NCBI GenBank assembly: GCA_949294845.1
Contig: CASFJH010000036.1
Coordinates: 18,140 to 82,139 of the forward strand
Direction: 5' to 3'
Length of the DNA: 64,000 bases
From: an uncultured Bacillota bacterium
GTDB taxonomy: Bacteria > Bacillota > Clostridia > Christensenellales > Pumilibacteraceae
Position numbers and translations under genes: made by a program. Under the pieces are notes generated by a model. It made no database searches, was not told where the DNA came from, and saw only the letters and a program-made list of their open reading frames with translations. Positions 34,914 through 44,604 of the stretch are shown here, one piece after another. Within the stretch, counting starts at the first letter, position 1. Every line of letters starts with the position of its first letter.

Positions 34914-36702
34914 GGATCGAAAGCTCTCTGAGCTGCTTGGGCTCGACAATATTGGGGGCGTCGGTCATAAGATCGGAAGCGTTCTGCACCTTGGGGAACG
35001 CGATAACGTCCTTTATGTTATCGGTACCGGTGAGAAGCATTACCAGACGGTCGAGGCCGAACGCGAGACCGCCGTGAGGAGGCGTGCCGTAATTGAACGC
35101 GCCCACGAAGAACCCGAAGCGCTTTTCTATCTGTTCGTCCGAGAAGCCGAGCGCGTTGAACATACGCTTCTGTATCTCGCGCGAATGGATTCTTATGCTG
35201 CCGCCGCCGGCTTCCTGACCGTTGATAACGAGGTCGTAAGCCATGGCGCGCACCCGTGCCGGATCGGTCTCGAGATATTCGAGATCCTCCACTTTAGGCA
35301 TCGTGAAAGGATGATGCATCGCAACGTAGCGCTTCTCCTCGGCGCTGTATTCGAACTGCGGGAAATCGGTAACCCACAGCAGGTCGAATTTGGATTTGTC
35401 TATCAGATTGCCCTTTTCCGCCAGATGAAGCCTGAGAGCGCCCAGCGCGGCGAACACCACTTCGTCGGTATCGGCGCAGAAGAACAGTATATCGCCGGGC
35501 GTCGCGTCTGCACGGCGTAGAATGGCCGACACGGTTTCTTCGGACATGAATTTAGTGATGACGGACTGTATTTCGTTCTCGCGGACGGCTATCCACGCCA
35601 GACCTTTCGCCTTATACGTCTTTACGAAATCGGTCAGATGATCTATGTCGCGGCGCGAAAGCACGGGATCGGCTCCGCCGACAAAGCCTTTCGCGTTTAT
35701 CATTCTCACGCTGCCGCCCTTTTTGACGGCGCCCTCGAACACCTGAAATCCGCACGTTGCCGCCAGATCTGAAATGTCGGTTATCTCCAGTCCGAAACGC
35801 GTGTCGGGCTTGTCCGAACCGAAACGCGACATTGCCTCCGAATAAGGAATTCGGCGGAGCTTTTCGTTTATTTCCAGTCCGATGCACTGCTTGAAGATAT
35901 GCTTGATCATGCCTTCCGCTATCTCCATCACGCGCTCTTCGCTGTCGGCAAACGACCTTTCAAGGTCGATCTGCGTGAATTCGGGCTGACGGTTGGCGCG
36001 AAGATCCTCGTCGCGGAAACAGCGCGCTATCTGGTAATACCTGTCGAAACCGCTTATCATGAGCAGCTGTTTATACAGCTGCGGCGACTGCGGCAGCGCG
36101 TAAAACTCGCCCGGATGCACACGGCTGGGAACGAGATAATCGCGCGCGCCTTCCGGCGTGGAACGGCCGAGATACGGCGTTTCTATCTCCATAAAATCCT
36201 TGCTCTCGAGGTAAGCGCGCGCCGCTGAGCATATCTTGCTGCGCATACGCAGCTTCTCCTGCAGAGGCGCCGTTCTCAGGTCGAGATAGCGATATTTGAG
36301 CCGCACGCTCTCGTTTACCGCCGCACTGGACTCGTCGATGGCAAACGGCGGCGTATCCGCGTCCGAAAGAATTTTCAGCTCGTGCGCAAGCAGCTCGACC
36401 GTGCCTGTCGTCAGCTTGGGATTGACGGTATCCGCGCTTCTTGCGCGCAGCTTACCCTTTACAGCAAGCACATACTCGCTTCTGATGGCCTCGGCCTTTC
36501 TGAAATCTTCCTGCGAGATTTCCGACGCGTCGAAAACTATCTGCAGCAGTCCCGTGCGGTCGCGCAGGTCTACGAATATCAGGCCGCCGAAATCGCGGCG
36601 CTTTGCCGCCCAGCCCATTACGGTCAGCTCGTTGCCTATCTGTTTTTCATTTGTTTCTCCGCAGTAATTGCTGCGGACGTAATCGCCCAAAAACTCCGAC
36701 AT
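34891..36702 (-). CDS. aspS: Aspartyl-tRNA synthetase
   Basis: This 603-residue class II synthetase charges tRNA-Asp. It has the N-terminal OB anticodon-binding domain, motif 2 with FRDEDLRANRQPEFTQID, and the bacterial GAD insertion domain. Motif 3 is GGLAFGLDRLVMLLTG. The length and the GAD insert indicate the bacterial type. Whether it is discriminating cannot be settled by eye. It abuts hisS by one shared base. Confidence 0.97.
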   Translation of the reverse strand: MSEFLGDYVRSNYCGETNEKQIGNELTVMGWAAKRRDFGGLIFVDLRDRTGLLQIVFDASEISQEDFRKAEAIRSEYVLAVKGKLRARSADTVNPKLTTGTVELLAHELKILSDADTPPFAIDESSAAVNESVRLKYRYLDLRTAPLQEKLRMRSKICSAARAYLESKDFMEIETPYLGRSTPEGARDYLVPSRVHPGEFYALPQSPQLYKQLLMISGFDRYYQIARCFRDEDLRANRQPEFTQIDLERSFADSEERVMEIAEGMIKHIFKQCIGLEINEKLRRIPYSEAMSRFGSDKPDTRFGLEITDISDLAATCGFQVFEGAVKKGGSVRMINAKGFVGGADPVLSRRDIDHLTDFVKTYKAKGLAWIAVRENEIQSVITKFMSEETVSAILRRADATPGDILFFCADTDEVVFAALGALRLHLAEKGNLIDKSKFDLLWVTDFPQFEYSAEEKRYVAMHHPFTMPKVEDLEYLETDPARVRAMAYDLVINGQEAGGGSIRIHSREIQKRMFNALGFSDEQIEKRFGFFVGAFNYGTPPHGGLAFGLDRLVMLLTGTDNIKDVIAFPKVQNASDLMTDAPNIVEPKQLRELSIRVNDAKS

Positions 36703-37958
36703 CAGTTTATCCTCTTTAATATGAATTGCGTGATTTTATCCGTCTCAACGTCAGTCTCGCTACCGTCGGACATTTTCTTCAGGCGGACCGAACCGCTTTC
36801 CAGCTCGCTCTCGCCGATAACCGCGACGTATGTCGCGCCCAGCTTATCTGCGTATTTCAGCTGGGATTTGACCGACCTGTCAAGAAAGTCGGTCTCCGCC
36901 GAAACGCCTGCTGCTCTCAGCGAACGGACAAGCGCGCGGCACGCTTTGTCCGCCGCGGCGGACTGCCGCGCCACAAAAATATCGATATGCGGACGCGCTA
37001 TGCCGACTCCCGTCTGCTCCATGAGCAGCAGCAGTCTTTCCAGTCCCAGACCGAACCCGACGCACGGCGTGTGCTTGCCCCCCACCGATTCGACGAGATT
37101 GTCGTACCTGCCTCCGGCGCAAACCGTACCCTGCGCTCCGAGCGCGTCGGTAACGAACTCGAACACGGTGCGCGTATAATAATCCAGTCCGCGCACTATG
37201 TCGGGATCTACGACGTAAGGTATGCCGGCGTCTTTTAAGCGGCTCTCCAGCTCGCTCATATGCGCGCGGCAGTCGTCGCAAAGATAATCTGTGATCTTAG
37301 GCGCTCCGGCCACTATCGCGCGGCACCCCTCGACCTTGCAGTCGAGTATGCGCAGCGGATTGCGCGAAAATCTGTCGCGGCAGTTCTCGCACATATCGCC
37401 TATCCTGTCGCCCAGAAAAGCGGTGAGCGCCGCGTTGTACTTGGCGCGACATTCGGGACAGCCGATGCTGTTTAAATGCAGAGAAAGCCGTCCGATACCC
37501 AGCTTTGTGAGAAAGTCGTAAGCGAGACCTATGATTTCGCAGTCCATTGCCGGCGAAGGGCTGCCGTAAGCTTCCACGCCGAACTGATGGTGCTCTCTCA
37601 GTCTGCCGGCCTGCGGCCGCTCGTATCTGAATACCGGCGTGATGTAAAACATCTTAAGAGGGAGCGAACAGCTTTCGAGATTGTTTTCCACATACGACCG
37701 CGCGACGCCGGCCGTACCTTCGGGCTTCAGCGTTATGCTGCGGCCGCCCTTGTCCTCAAAAGTGTACATCTCCTTATTGACGATGTCGGTAGTGTCGCCT
37801 ATAGAACGCAGAAAAAGCTCGGTATGCTCGAATACCGGCGTGCGTATCTCGCGCGCGTTGTACAGAGCGCACACGTCGCGCGCCGTTTTTTCGACGTACT
37901 GCCAGCGGTAGCTGTCGCCGGGAAGAACGTCTTTTGTTCCTTTAGGTATGTTGATCAT
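36702..37958 (-). CDS. hisS: Histidyl-tRNA synthetase
   Basis: A class II synthetase of 418 residues. Motif 2 region reads FRYERPQAGRLREHHQFGVE. The histidine-specific motif RGLDYYTRTVFEFV follows, and GVGFGLGLERLLLLM is motif 3. The C-terminal anticodon-binding domain is present. hisS-aspS is a conserved pair in Firmicutes. Confidence 0.97.
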   Translation of the reverse strand: MINIPKGTKDVLPGDSYRWQYVEKTARDVCALYNAREIRTPVFEHTELFLRSIGDTTDIVNKEMYTFEDKGGRSITLKPEGTAGVARSYVENNLESCSLPLKMFYITPVFRYERPQAGRLREHHQFGVEAYGSPSPAMDCEIIGLAYDFLTKLGIGRLSLHLNSIGCPECRAKYNAALTAFLGDRIGDMCENCRDRFSRNPLRILDCKVEGCRAIVAGAPKITDYLCDDCRAHMSELESRLKDAGIPYVVDPDIVRGLDYYTRTVFEFVTDALGAQGTVCAGGRYDNLVESVGGKHTPCVGFGLGLERLLLLMEQTGVGIARPHIDIFVARQSAAADKACRALVRSLRAAGVSAETDFLDRSVKSQLKYADKLGATYVAVIGESELESGSVRLKKMSDGSETDVETDKITQFILKRIN

Positions 37959-37965
37959 AAGCGTT

Positions 37966-39276
37966 TTACAGAATATATTTTTTAAGGTCGTGCCGTCCGG
38001 CCTGCGTCGACAGGTGATCCAGAACGTACTTTGCGTCTATCTTTACGTCTACGGTCGGATGGTCGCCGCCGGCGTTGAAGCTGACGTCCTCCAGCAGACT
38101 CTCCATTATGGTATGGAGGCGGCGCGCTCCTATGTCCTCGCCCGTTTCGTTTTCCCTGACGGCGAGACGCGACATCTCCTCGACGGCGTCATCGGTAAAT
38201 GTCAGATTGATGTTGTCGACGGCAAGCAGCGCCGCATACTGCTTGGTTATCGCGTTTTCGGGCAGCGTGAATATCCTGACGAAATCTTCAAACTTGAGGC
38301 TGTCAAGCTCCACCGTGATGGGAAACCGCCCCTGAAGCTCGGGAATGAGGTCGGAAATATTGCTTACATGGAACGCTCCCGACGCTATGAAAAGGATATA
38401 ATCAGTCTTGATTGCGCCGTATTTTGTCATTACGGTGCAGCCCTCGACTATGGGCAGAATATCCCTCTGCACGCCCTCGCGCGAAACGTCGGGACCGGAC
38501 GAAGCGCCGCGCGAGGCGATCTTGTCTATCTCGTCGATAAAAATGATGCCTTCCTGCTCAGCCCGACGCAGCCCTTCGGCGTTTATGCCGTCAGAGTCGA
38601 TACGCTTTTCGCTTTCCTCGATTATGAGCAGCTTGAGCCCCTCTTTTACGGTCAGCTTGCGCTTCTTTTTCTTTTTGGGGAAAAGCCCTCCGAACATATC
38701 TCCGATGTTTATTTCCGTTCCCGAACCGGGAATAACTTCCATCGGCTTGGGGTTGTCGGTAATCTCCATCTCGATCATATGGTTGTCCAGTTTGCCCGAA
38801 CGTATCTCGGAGAGTATCTCCTCCCTTAATATCGCTTCCGGCTTTTCGGTCTGCTCCTTCTTTCTGCCGTTATACAGCGCGTCCGCTATCTTCTTTTCGG
38901 CTTCGGCGCGGGCGGCGGCCTCCACTTCGGCCATCTTTTCCGCTTTTACGAGATGCACCGCCGTTTCGGCAAGATCGCGTATCATCGACTCCACGTCGCG
39001 GCCGACGTAACCCACTTCTGTAAACTTGGTCGCCTCCACTTTTATAAAAGGCGCTTTCACCAGCTTTGCAAGCCTTCTGGCTATTTCGGTCTTGCCTACG
39101 CCGGTAGGCCCTTTCATTATGATATTCTTGGGCGTTATCTCGTCGCGCAGCTCCTCGGGCAGACGGCTGCGGCGGTAACGGTTGCGCAGCGCCACTGCGA
39201 CCGCGCGCTTTGCCGCGTCCTGACCGATGATATATTTGTCCAGCTCGGCTACTATCTGTCTGGGCGTCAATTCCAT
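37966..39276 (-). CDS. hslU: ATP-dependent protease ATPase subunit HslU (ClpY)
   Basis: An AAA+ unfoldase that feeds proteins to HslV. The 436-residue protein has ELDKYIIGQDAAKRAVAVAL near the N-terminus, Walker A GPTGVGKTEIARRLAKL at 56-72, and Walker B GIIFIDEIDKIA. A Lys-rich KKKKKRKL stretch lies in the I domain. The conserved C-terminal FNAGGDHPTVDVKIDAKYVL is followed by the end DLKKYIL, which inserts into HslV. It follows hslV by 4 bases. Confidence 0.97.
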   Translation of the reverse strand: MELTPRQIVAELDKYIIGQDAAKRAVAVALRNRYRRSRLPEELRDEITPKNIIMKGPTGVGKTEIARRLAKLVKAPFIKVEATKFTEVGYVGRDVESMIRDLAETAVHLVKAEKMAEVEAAARAEAEKKIADALYNGRKKEQTEKPEAILREEILSEIRSGKLDNHMIEMEITDNPKPMEVIPGSGTEINIGDMFGGLFPKKKKKRKLTVKEGLKLLIIEESEKRIDSDGINAEGLRRAEQEGIIFIDEIDKIASRGASSGPDVSREGVQRDILPIVEGCTVMTKYGAIKTDYILFIASGAFHVSNISDLIPELQGRFPITVELDSLKFEDFVRIFTLPENAITKQYAALLAVDNINLTFTDDAVEEMSRLAVRENETGEDIGARRLHTIMESLLEDVSFNAGGDHPTVDVKIDAKYVLDHLSTQAGRHDLKKYIL

Positions 39277-39280
39277 AAGG

Positions 39281-39814
39281 TCACACCTCCTCCACCGTCA
39301 GATTGCCGTTCGTGAAAACGCAAATCTCGCTGGCGATGCGCATCGCTTCAACCGCTATCTCGCGCGCCGACATATCGGTGTTCTTATCGAGAGCGCGCGC
39401 CGCAGCCAGCGCGAAATTGCCGCCGCTGCCTATCGCCGCGATACCGTTTTCCGGCTCGATAACGTCGCCTACGCCGTCGAGCACGAACATTTCCTTCTCG
39501 TCGGCGACTATCATCATCGCCTCAAGCTGTCTGAAAGCGGTGTTGCCGCGCCACGTTTGCGCAAGCTCGACCGCGCTGCGCATAAGGTTGCCGCTGAATT
39601 TGTTGAGCATCTCCTCAAACTTCTGGCTGAGCGTGAAAGCGTCCGCCACGCTGCCGGCAAAGCCCAGTATGACCTTGCCGTTGTATACGCGGCGCACTTT
39701 TACCGCGTTGCTTTTCATTACTATATTCTGACCGCCGGTCACCTGCCCGTCTCCGGCGATGACCGTCTTTCCGCCTTTTTTGACGGCTACGATCGTAGTT
39801 CCTTTAAGTTCCAT
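39281..39814 (-). CDS. hslV: ATP-dependent protease peptidase subunit HslV (ClpQ)
   Basis: The proteasome-like peptidase partner of HslU. The sequence begins [20 protein letters not shown] followed by [16 protein letters not shown], so the catalytic threonine is exposed after removal of [17 protein letters not shown] and [15 protein letters not shown] are family motifs. The gene is first in the operon, under the promoter at 39852-39880. An AGGAG ribosome-binding sequence lies upstream. Confidence 0.97.
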   Translation of the reverse strand: MELKGTTIVAVKKGGKTVIAGDGQVTGGQNIVMKSNAVKVRRVYNGKVILGFAGSVADAFTLSQKFEEMLNKFSGNLMRSAVELAQTWRGNTAFRQLEAMMIVADEKEMFVLDGVGDVIEPENGIAAIGSGGNFALAAARALDKNTDMSAREIAVEAMRIASEICVFTNGNLTVEEV

Positions 39815-39851
39815 CCGATTCTCCTCGGCCTAATTGGCCTGTACGGGTTAT

Positions 39852-39880
39852 ATTATACTACAACCCCCGATAAAAAGCAA
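39852..39880 (-). promoter_or_regulatory. Promoter for hslV operon
   Basis: Minus-strand TTGCTT (39875-39880), 17-base spacer, TATAAT (39852-39857). No TGn precedes the -10. The leader contains a small inverted repeat GGCC-AATTA-GGCC before the ribosome-binding sequence. Confidence 0.65.
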
Positions 39881-39936
39881 ATATAAACCGCGCCTTTTTA
39901 AATTTTCAACGTCGGGCGAATACGCCTTTAAACCCG

Positions 39937-41262
39937 TTAATTTTCCGCGGCGCATATTCCGCTGTCCGCGGCCGAAACGAACTCGCGCATCGCGCGCACT
40001 CCGCGCTCGTAATACGCCGCTTTTCTTTCGCTCTTACGGCGCGGCGCTGCGTCGAGGGGCGGCAGTATGCCGAAATTGGCGTTCATAGGCTGAAAATCCG
40101 CGTTGGGCGCGGTCAGGTAACGCTGAAGCGCGCCGATTACCGTTTCGGGAGGAAAAACGAGCGGTTCTTGCCCCGAGCAGCGGCGGAAAAGGTTGATCGC
40201 GGCGACAAGCCCGGCCGCGATGCTCTCGACGTAGCCTTCCACGCCGGAAAGCTGTCCGGCAATATACGTCAGCGGATATCCTTTAGCGCTGAAATCCGGA
40301 TTGAGCGTTTGCGGCGCGTTCACGATCGAGTTGCGATGCATTACCCCGTAACGCAGAATCTCGCAGTTTTTAAGCGCCGGAATCATGGAAAACACCCGTT
40401 TCTGCTCGCCGAACCGGAGGTTTGTCTGAAACCCCACCAGGTTGTACATACCGCCCGAAACGTTCTCCTTTCTCAGCTGTACGACGGCGAAAGGCCGTTT
40501 GCCCGTAACCGGATCGGTAAACCCGACCGGCCGAAGCGGTCCGAACCTCAACGTATCCCTGCCGCGCGCAGCCATGATCTCCACGGGCATACACCCTTCG
40601 AAAACCTCGCGTCTGTCAAACCCGTGCAGCTCAACCGTTTCGGCGGCGGCGAGCGCGTCGGTAAAAGCGTAATACTCGTCTCTGTCCATGGGGCAGTTGA
40701 CATAGTCGCTCTCGCCCCTTCCGTACCTGTCGGCGGTAAAAGCGCGCGACATATCGACGCTTTCCGCCGACACTATTGGCGCCGCCGCGTCGTAAAAATG
40801 CAGGTTGCCGCCCAGCCGTGACGAAATCGCGTCGGCAATGCCGCCCACCGTAAGCGGCCCGGTGGCGATCACGGTAGGCCGCGCAGGATCCCAGTCGTCG
40901 GCGACGTCCGTTATACGCGTTATTCCCTTATTACGCTCCACCTCGTCGGTCACCGCCCGGGCAAACAGCTCCCTGTCCACCGCAAGCGCGCTGCCGGCAG
41001 GCACTCTCACGCCGCGCGCTATTTCCAGCAGTCTGCACCCCAGTATATCCAGCTCGGCCTTGAGCAGTCCGCTCGCCGTAGTAGTTTCCTCGCTCTTAAG
41101 GGAATTCGAGCATACGAGCTCGCCCAGCATATCGGTTTTATGCGCGGCGGAACCGCGCAGCGGCCGCGCCTCTATCAGATCGACCTGCGCGCCAAGCGCC
41201 GACAGCCTCAGCGCCGCCTCGCATCCGGCAAGGCCTCCTCCTATAACGGTAGCTTTAAGCAT
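39937..41262 (-). CDS. trmFO: FADH2- and folate-dependent tRNA m5U54 methyltransferase
   Basis: TrmFO methylates uridine 54 of tRNA, using methylene-THF and FAD. The 441-residue protein has the FAD start TVIGGGLAGCEAALRLSALG, the motif MLGELVCSNSLKSEE, and the C-terminal ITYIAGQLSGVEGYVESIA. Its methylene-THF cofactor is also the product of folD and glyA. It overlaps topA by 8 bases, a frequent neighbour in Firmicutes. Confidence 0.97.
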   Translation of the reverse strand: MLKATVIGGGLAGCEAALRLSALGAQVDLIEARPLRGSAAHKTDMLGELVCSNSLKSEETTTASGLLKAELDILGCRLLEIARGVRVPAGSALAVDRELFARAVTDEVERNKGITRITDVADDWDPARPTVIATGPLTVGGIADAISSRLGGNLHFYDAAAPIVSAESVDMSRAFTADRYGRGESDYVNCPMDRDEYYAFTDALAAAETVELHGFDRREVFEGCMPVEIMAARGRDTLRFGPLRPVGFTDPVTGKRPFAVVQLRKENVSGGMYNLVGFQTNLRFGEQKRVFSMIPALKNCEILRYGVMHRNSIVNAPQTLNPDFSAKGYPLTYIAGQLSGVEGYVESIAAGLVAAINLFRRCSGQEPLVFPPETVIGALQRYLTAPNADFQPMNANFGILPPLDAAPRRKSERKAAYYERGVRAMREFVSAADSGICAAEN

Positions 41263-43525
41263 CTTTGCTGTCTGTTTTCGCGGTATATCCGCATTCGCCG
41301 TTTGAACAGCGCAGCACCTTTCCGTCCTTGGTCGTTCTTTCGGTCATATAGCTTCCGCACTGCGGACACCTTTCGACCGCCGGTTTATAGCGCGAAGTAA
41401 ACTTACATTCCGGATACCCGGTACAGCCGTAAAAGGACGAGCCGCGCAGTATAACCTTCTTAAGCGGCTTGCCGCACTCGGGACAAGGCGGCAGCTCTTC
41501 GGGTGCTTCGTCCTTTCGGTTGCCCGATTCGTCCAGATTTATTATGTTTTTGCATTTGGGATATCCGGGGCACGCCAGAAACTTGCCGTAACGCCCCTCT
41601 TTAACGACCATGGTGCGGCCGCACTTACTGCATTTTACGTCCGAAAGCTGCTCTTCTTTCTTTTCGGTCTTTACCGGATTGCCGTTTTCGTCAAGACGCA
41701 TGGTGTTTTTGCAGCGCGGATAATTGGGGCACGCCAGAAACTTGCCGTAACGCCCTTCCTTTATGACCATTTTAGCGCCGCATTTGTCGCAAATCACGTC
41801 CGTAGGCTGGTCAGGCGCCTTAAGACTGAAGCTGTCGTCCAGCGCCTCGGCGATCCGCGCCTCGAAGCCGTCGTAAAAGCCCGCAACCACCTGCTGCCAG
41901 ACCTTGCCGCCCTCCTCTATCTCGTCAAGCTCAGTCTCCATACGCGCGGTAAACTTAACGTCCATGATCTCGGGGAAATACCTGATGAGCATATCAGTGA
42001 CTTTCATTCCCAGCTCGGTAGGAACGATATATTTCCCTTCGTGATCGACGTACTTGCGCGAAAACAGCAGAGTAACGGTAGGCGTGTATGTCGCAGGACG
42101 GCCTATGCCCTTCTCTTCCATCGTTTTTACAAGACTCGCTTCGGTAAAGCGCGCGGGCGGCTTGGTGAACTTCTGCTCGTACTTGTACTCGCAGAAATCC
42201 AGCGTCTGTCCCTCGCTGAGCTCTGGTATTCTCGGCTGGCTTTCGTCCTCGTCCTTTTCCTCCACATAAGCGTTGTATACCGCCGTATATCCGGCGAACA
42301 GCGGAGTTTTTCCGTTTACCTTGAACCCGTATCTGCCGGCTGTTATGTCGACAGATACGGAATTGTACTTCGCCTCCGCCATCTGACTGGCGAGAAAACG
42401 CTCGTATATAAGTTTGTACAGCTTGTAGTGATATTTGTTTATGACGTCTTTGAGACTGTCGGGAGTGCGGTCGAGCGAAATGGGACGGATCGCCTCATGC
42501 GCGTCCTGCGCGGTCTTTTTGGTAGTGTAAACGTTGGGCTTTGCAGGAACGTAGTCCTTGCCGAAACGCTGCGCGATATACGCCCGCGCCTCGTTCTGCG
42601 CGTCGACCGAAACGCGCGTCGAATCGGTACGGATGTACGTTATCAACGCCACCTTGCCCTCGCCCGGCACGTCGACGCCCTCGTAAAGCGCCTGCGCCGC
42701 CGAAGTAGTCTGCTTGAGCGACATTCCCAGCTTGTTGAGCGCGTCCTGCTGCATCGTGCTCGTTATAAACGGCGCCGGCGCGTGTGATTTAGTAACGGCC
42801 TTTTTCACGCCGGTCACGACGTAAGTCTGCCCGTCAAGCTCGGCTTTTACCTTTTCGACTTCCTCGGCGCTTACCGGACGGAATTTCGCTTTATCGCGCG
42901 TGGCGAGCGCCGCTTTTATCTTCGCCTTATCTTCGTTCTGCAAAACGGAAAAGAAGTTCCAGTACTCTTCCGGCTTAAAGTTGAGTATCTCGCGTTCTCT
43001 CTCCACCACCAGCCGCAAAGTGACCGACTGAACGCGTCCGGCCGACAGCTTGCTCTGTATCTTGCGGCATAGCACGGGCGACAGCTTGTAGCCCACAAGC
43101 CTGTCGAGCACGCGCCGCGCCTGCTGCGCGTCCACAAGCGCCTCGTTTACGGCGCGCGGATGCTGCAGCGCGTTCTGTACGGCTTTCCTGCTTATCTCGT
43201 TGAATTCTATTCTGACGGGCGCGTCTTCGGGAATGTTGAGAAGATGCGCGACGTGCCACGATATCGCCTCGCCCTCGCGGTCGGGGTCGGTGGCCAACAG
43301 CACCGTTTCGGCCTTGCCGGCCGCCGCGATAAGCGCCTTTACTATATCCTTCTTGTCCTCCATTATGACGTAATGAGGCTCGAAATTATGCTTGACATTT
43401 ACGGCGAGCGACCGCTCGGGCAGGTCGACGACGTGTCCTTTGGTGGCGAAAACCTTGTAGCCGGGGCCGAGATATTTCTCGACCGTTTCCTTTTTGCCTA
43501 TACCTTCGATAACAACCAGTTTCAT
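41255..43525 (-). CDS. topA: DNA topoisomerase I
   Basis: A type IA topoisomerase that relaxes negative supercoils. The 756-residue protein has a Toprim domain (ATDPDREGEAISWHVAHLL), the conserved KLSAGRVQSVTLRLVVERER, and the catalytic tyrosine in ITYIRTDSTRVS near residue 300. Four C-terminal zinc fingers follow (CDKCG, CSKCG, CPECG, CPQCG). The first motif, MKLVVIEGIGKKETVEKYLG, departs from the usual ESPAKAKT but keeps the Glu and a Lys. It overlaps dprA by 4 bases. Confidence 0.97.
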   Translation of the reverse strand: MKLVVIEGIGKKETVEKYLGPGYKVFATKGHVVDLPERSLAVNVKHNFEPHYVIMEDKKDIVKALIAAAGKAETVLLATDPDREGEAISWHVAHLLNIPEDAPVRIEFNEISRKAVQNALQHPRAVNEALVDAQQARRVLDRLVGYKLSPVLCRKIQSKLSAGRVQSVTLRLVVEREREILNFKPEEYWNFFSVLQNEDKAKIKAALATRDKAKFRPVSAEEVEKVKAELDGQTYVVTGVKKAVTKSHAPAPFITSTMQQDALNKLGMSLKQTTSAAQALYEGVDVPGEGKVALITYIRTDSTRVSVDAQNEARAYIAQRFGKDYVPAKPNVYTTKKTAQDAHEAIRPISLDRTPDSLKDVINKYHYKLYKLIYERFLASQMAEAKYNSVSVDITAGRYGFKVNGKTPLFAGYTAVYNAYVEEKDEDESQPRIPELSEGQTLDFCEYKYEQKFTKPPARFTEASLVKTMEEKGIGRPATYTPTVTLLFSRKYVDHEGKYIVPTELGMKVTDMLIRYFPEIMDVKFTARMETELDEIEEGGKVWQQVVAGFYDGFEARIAEALDDSFSLKAPDQPTDVICDKCGAKMVIKEGRYGKFLACPNYPRCKNTMRLDENGNPVKTEKKEEQLSDVKCSKCGRTMVVKEGRYGKFLACPGYPKCKNIINLDESGNRKDEAPEELPPCPECGKPLKKVILRGSSFYGCTGYPECKFTSRYKPAVERCPQCGSYMTERTTKDGKVLRCSNGECGYTAKTDSKDA

Positions 43526-44604
43526 TTTATGAGATCCTTGATCGCGTAATTATTGGCGGGAAGTCTTATTATGACGTCCTTAAGCTCCAGCCCGACGAGC
43601 AGCGGCGTCAGCTCGTAAGGCTTCAGTCCGAGGCAGTCGCACAGCGAGTCGAAATGCGCGCTGCCGTCGCGTTGCAATATTCTTATTATTGCGCATTCGG
43701 CGTCGGTGAAATTCATGCCGTCCGGCTCGCGCACGCGGGGTTTGATTCCCAGCTCCGACAGAATATCGCCCACGCCGCGGACGAGTTTGGCGCCGTCCGC
43801 GATAAGCGCGTTTGTACCGGCGCTTCTGGGCGACGTAACGTTGCCCGGCACGGCAAACAGCTCGCGCCCCTGTTCAAGCGCGAATTCCGCCGTAAGCAGC
43901 GCGCCGCTTTTTTCGGGAGCCTCCACAACGACGGTTCCGAGAGTAAGTCCGGCAATAAGCCTGTTGCGCTCGGGAAAGGTGAATTTCATCGCTTCGGTGC
44001 CGGGCGGCAGCTCGCTTACCGCCAGCCCTTTTTCCGAAATCTCCTCAAACAGCGCCGTATTCGATACCGGCGTGATCTTATCCAGTCCCGAAGCGACCAC
44101 GGTAATGACCTTTCCGCCCGAATCGAGAGCAGCTCTCAACGCGTAACCGTCTATCCCCGTCGCCAGTCCGCTTACTACGGTAAGCCCTTCCGAAGCGATG
44201 CCCGACGCCAGCCGCTGAGCGACGTTCTGTCCGTATGACGAGCACGCCCTCGTGCCGACGATTGCCACCGAATCGGTGCTCAGCAGACCGCTGTCTCCCA
44301 TATAATACAGCGCGAGCGGCGGCGAAACCTCTTTCTGTCTGAGCCGCTCGGGAAACGACGGATTGGCGCGCGTCATTACGCCTATTCCTTCGCCGCGGAG
44401 CTTTTCAAGCTGTCCGCACAGAAAATCGCGGCTACGCGTTCTGACCAGCTCGCCGTATTTGTCTCCCAGCGCCTGTCTGAAGCGTTCGGGCTCCTCCCAT
44501 ATCGCTTTTATCGGCGCCGATCGGGCGATCGCGTTTATCTTATGCGCGCCGACGTAAGTCCGGCTTAGCCAGAAATATATCAGCGACTCGGAAATTTCCA
44601 TCAT
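43522..44604 (-). CDS. dprA: DNA processing protein DprA/Smf
   Basis: DprA loads RecA onto incoming single-stranded DNA. The 360-residue protein has a helical N-terminal part, the Rossmann core with VGTRACSSYGQNVAQRLASG and VVSGLATGIDGYALRAALDS, SELPPGTEAMKFTFPERNRL, and LTAEFALEQGRELFAVPGN, then a C-terminal winged-helix domain. The comM-dprA-topA order is common and suggests a DNA-uptake set, although no other competence genes are in the window. Confidence 0.96.
   Translation of the reverse strand: MMEISESLIYFWLSRTYVGAHKINAIARSAPIKAIWEEPERFRQALGDKYGELVRTRSRDFLCGQLEKLRGEGIGVMTRANPSFPERLRQKEVSPPLALYYMGDSGLLSTDSVAIVGTRACSSYGQNVAQRLASGIASEGLTVVSGLATGIDGYALRAALDSGGKVITVVASGLDKITPVSNTALFEEISEKGLAVSELPPGTEAMKFTFPERNRLIAGLTLGTVVVEAPEKSGALLTAEFALEQGRELFAVPGNVTSPRSAGTNALIADGAKLVRGVGDILSELGIKPRVREPDGMNFTDAECAIIRILQRDGSAHFDSLCDCLGLKPYELTPLLVGLELKDVIIRLPANNYAIKDLIK

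Noticed and set aside
34914..34949. Longer tcdA start at TTG 34949
   Set aside because: It extends far into aspS, adds a Ser/Thr-rich stretch not seen in the family, and lacks a good ribosome-binding sequence, though it cannot be excluded.
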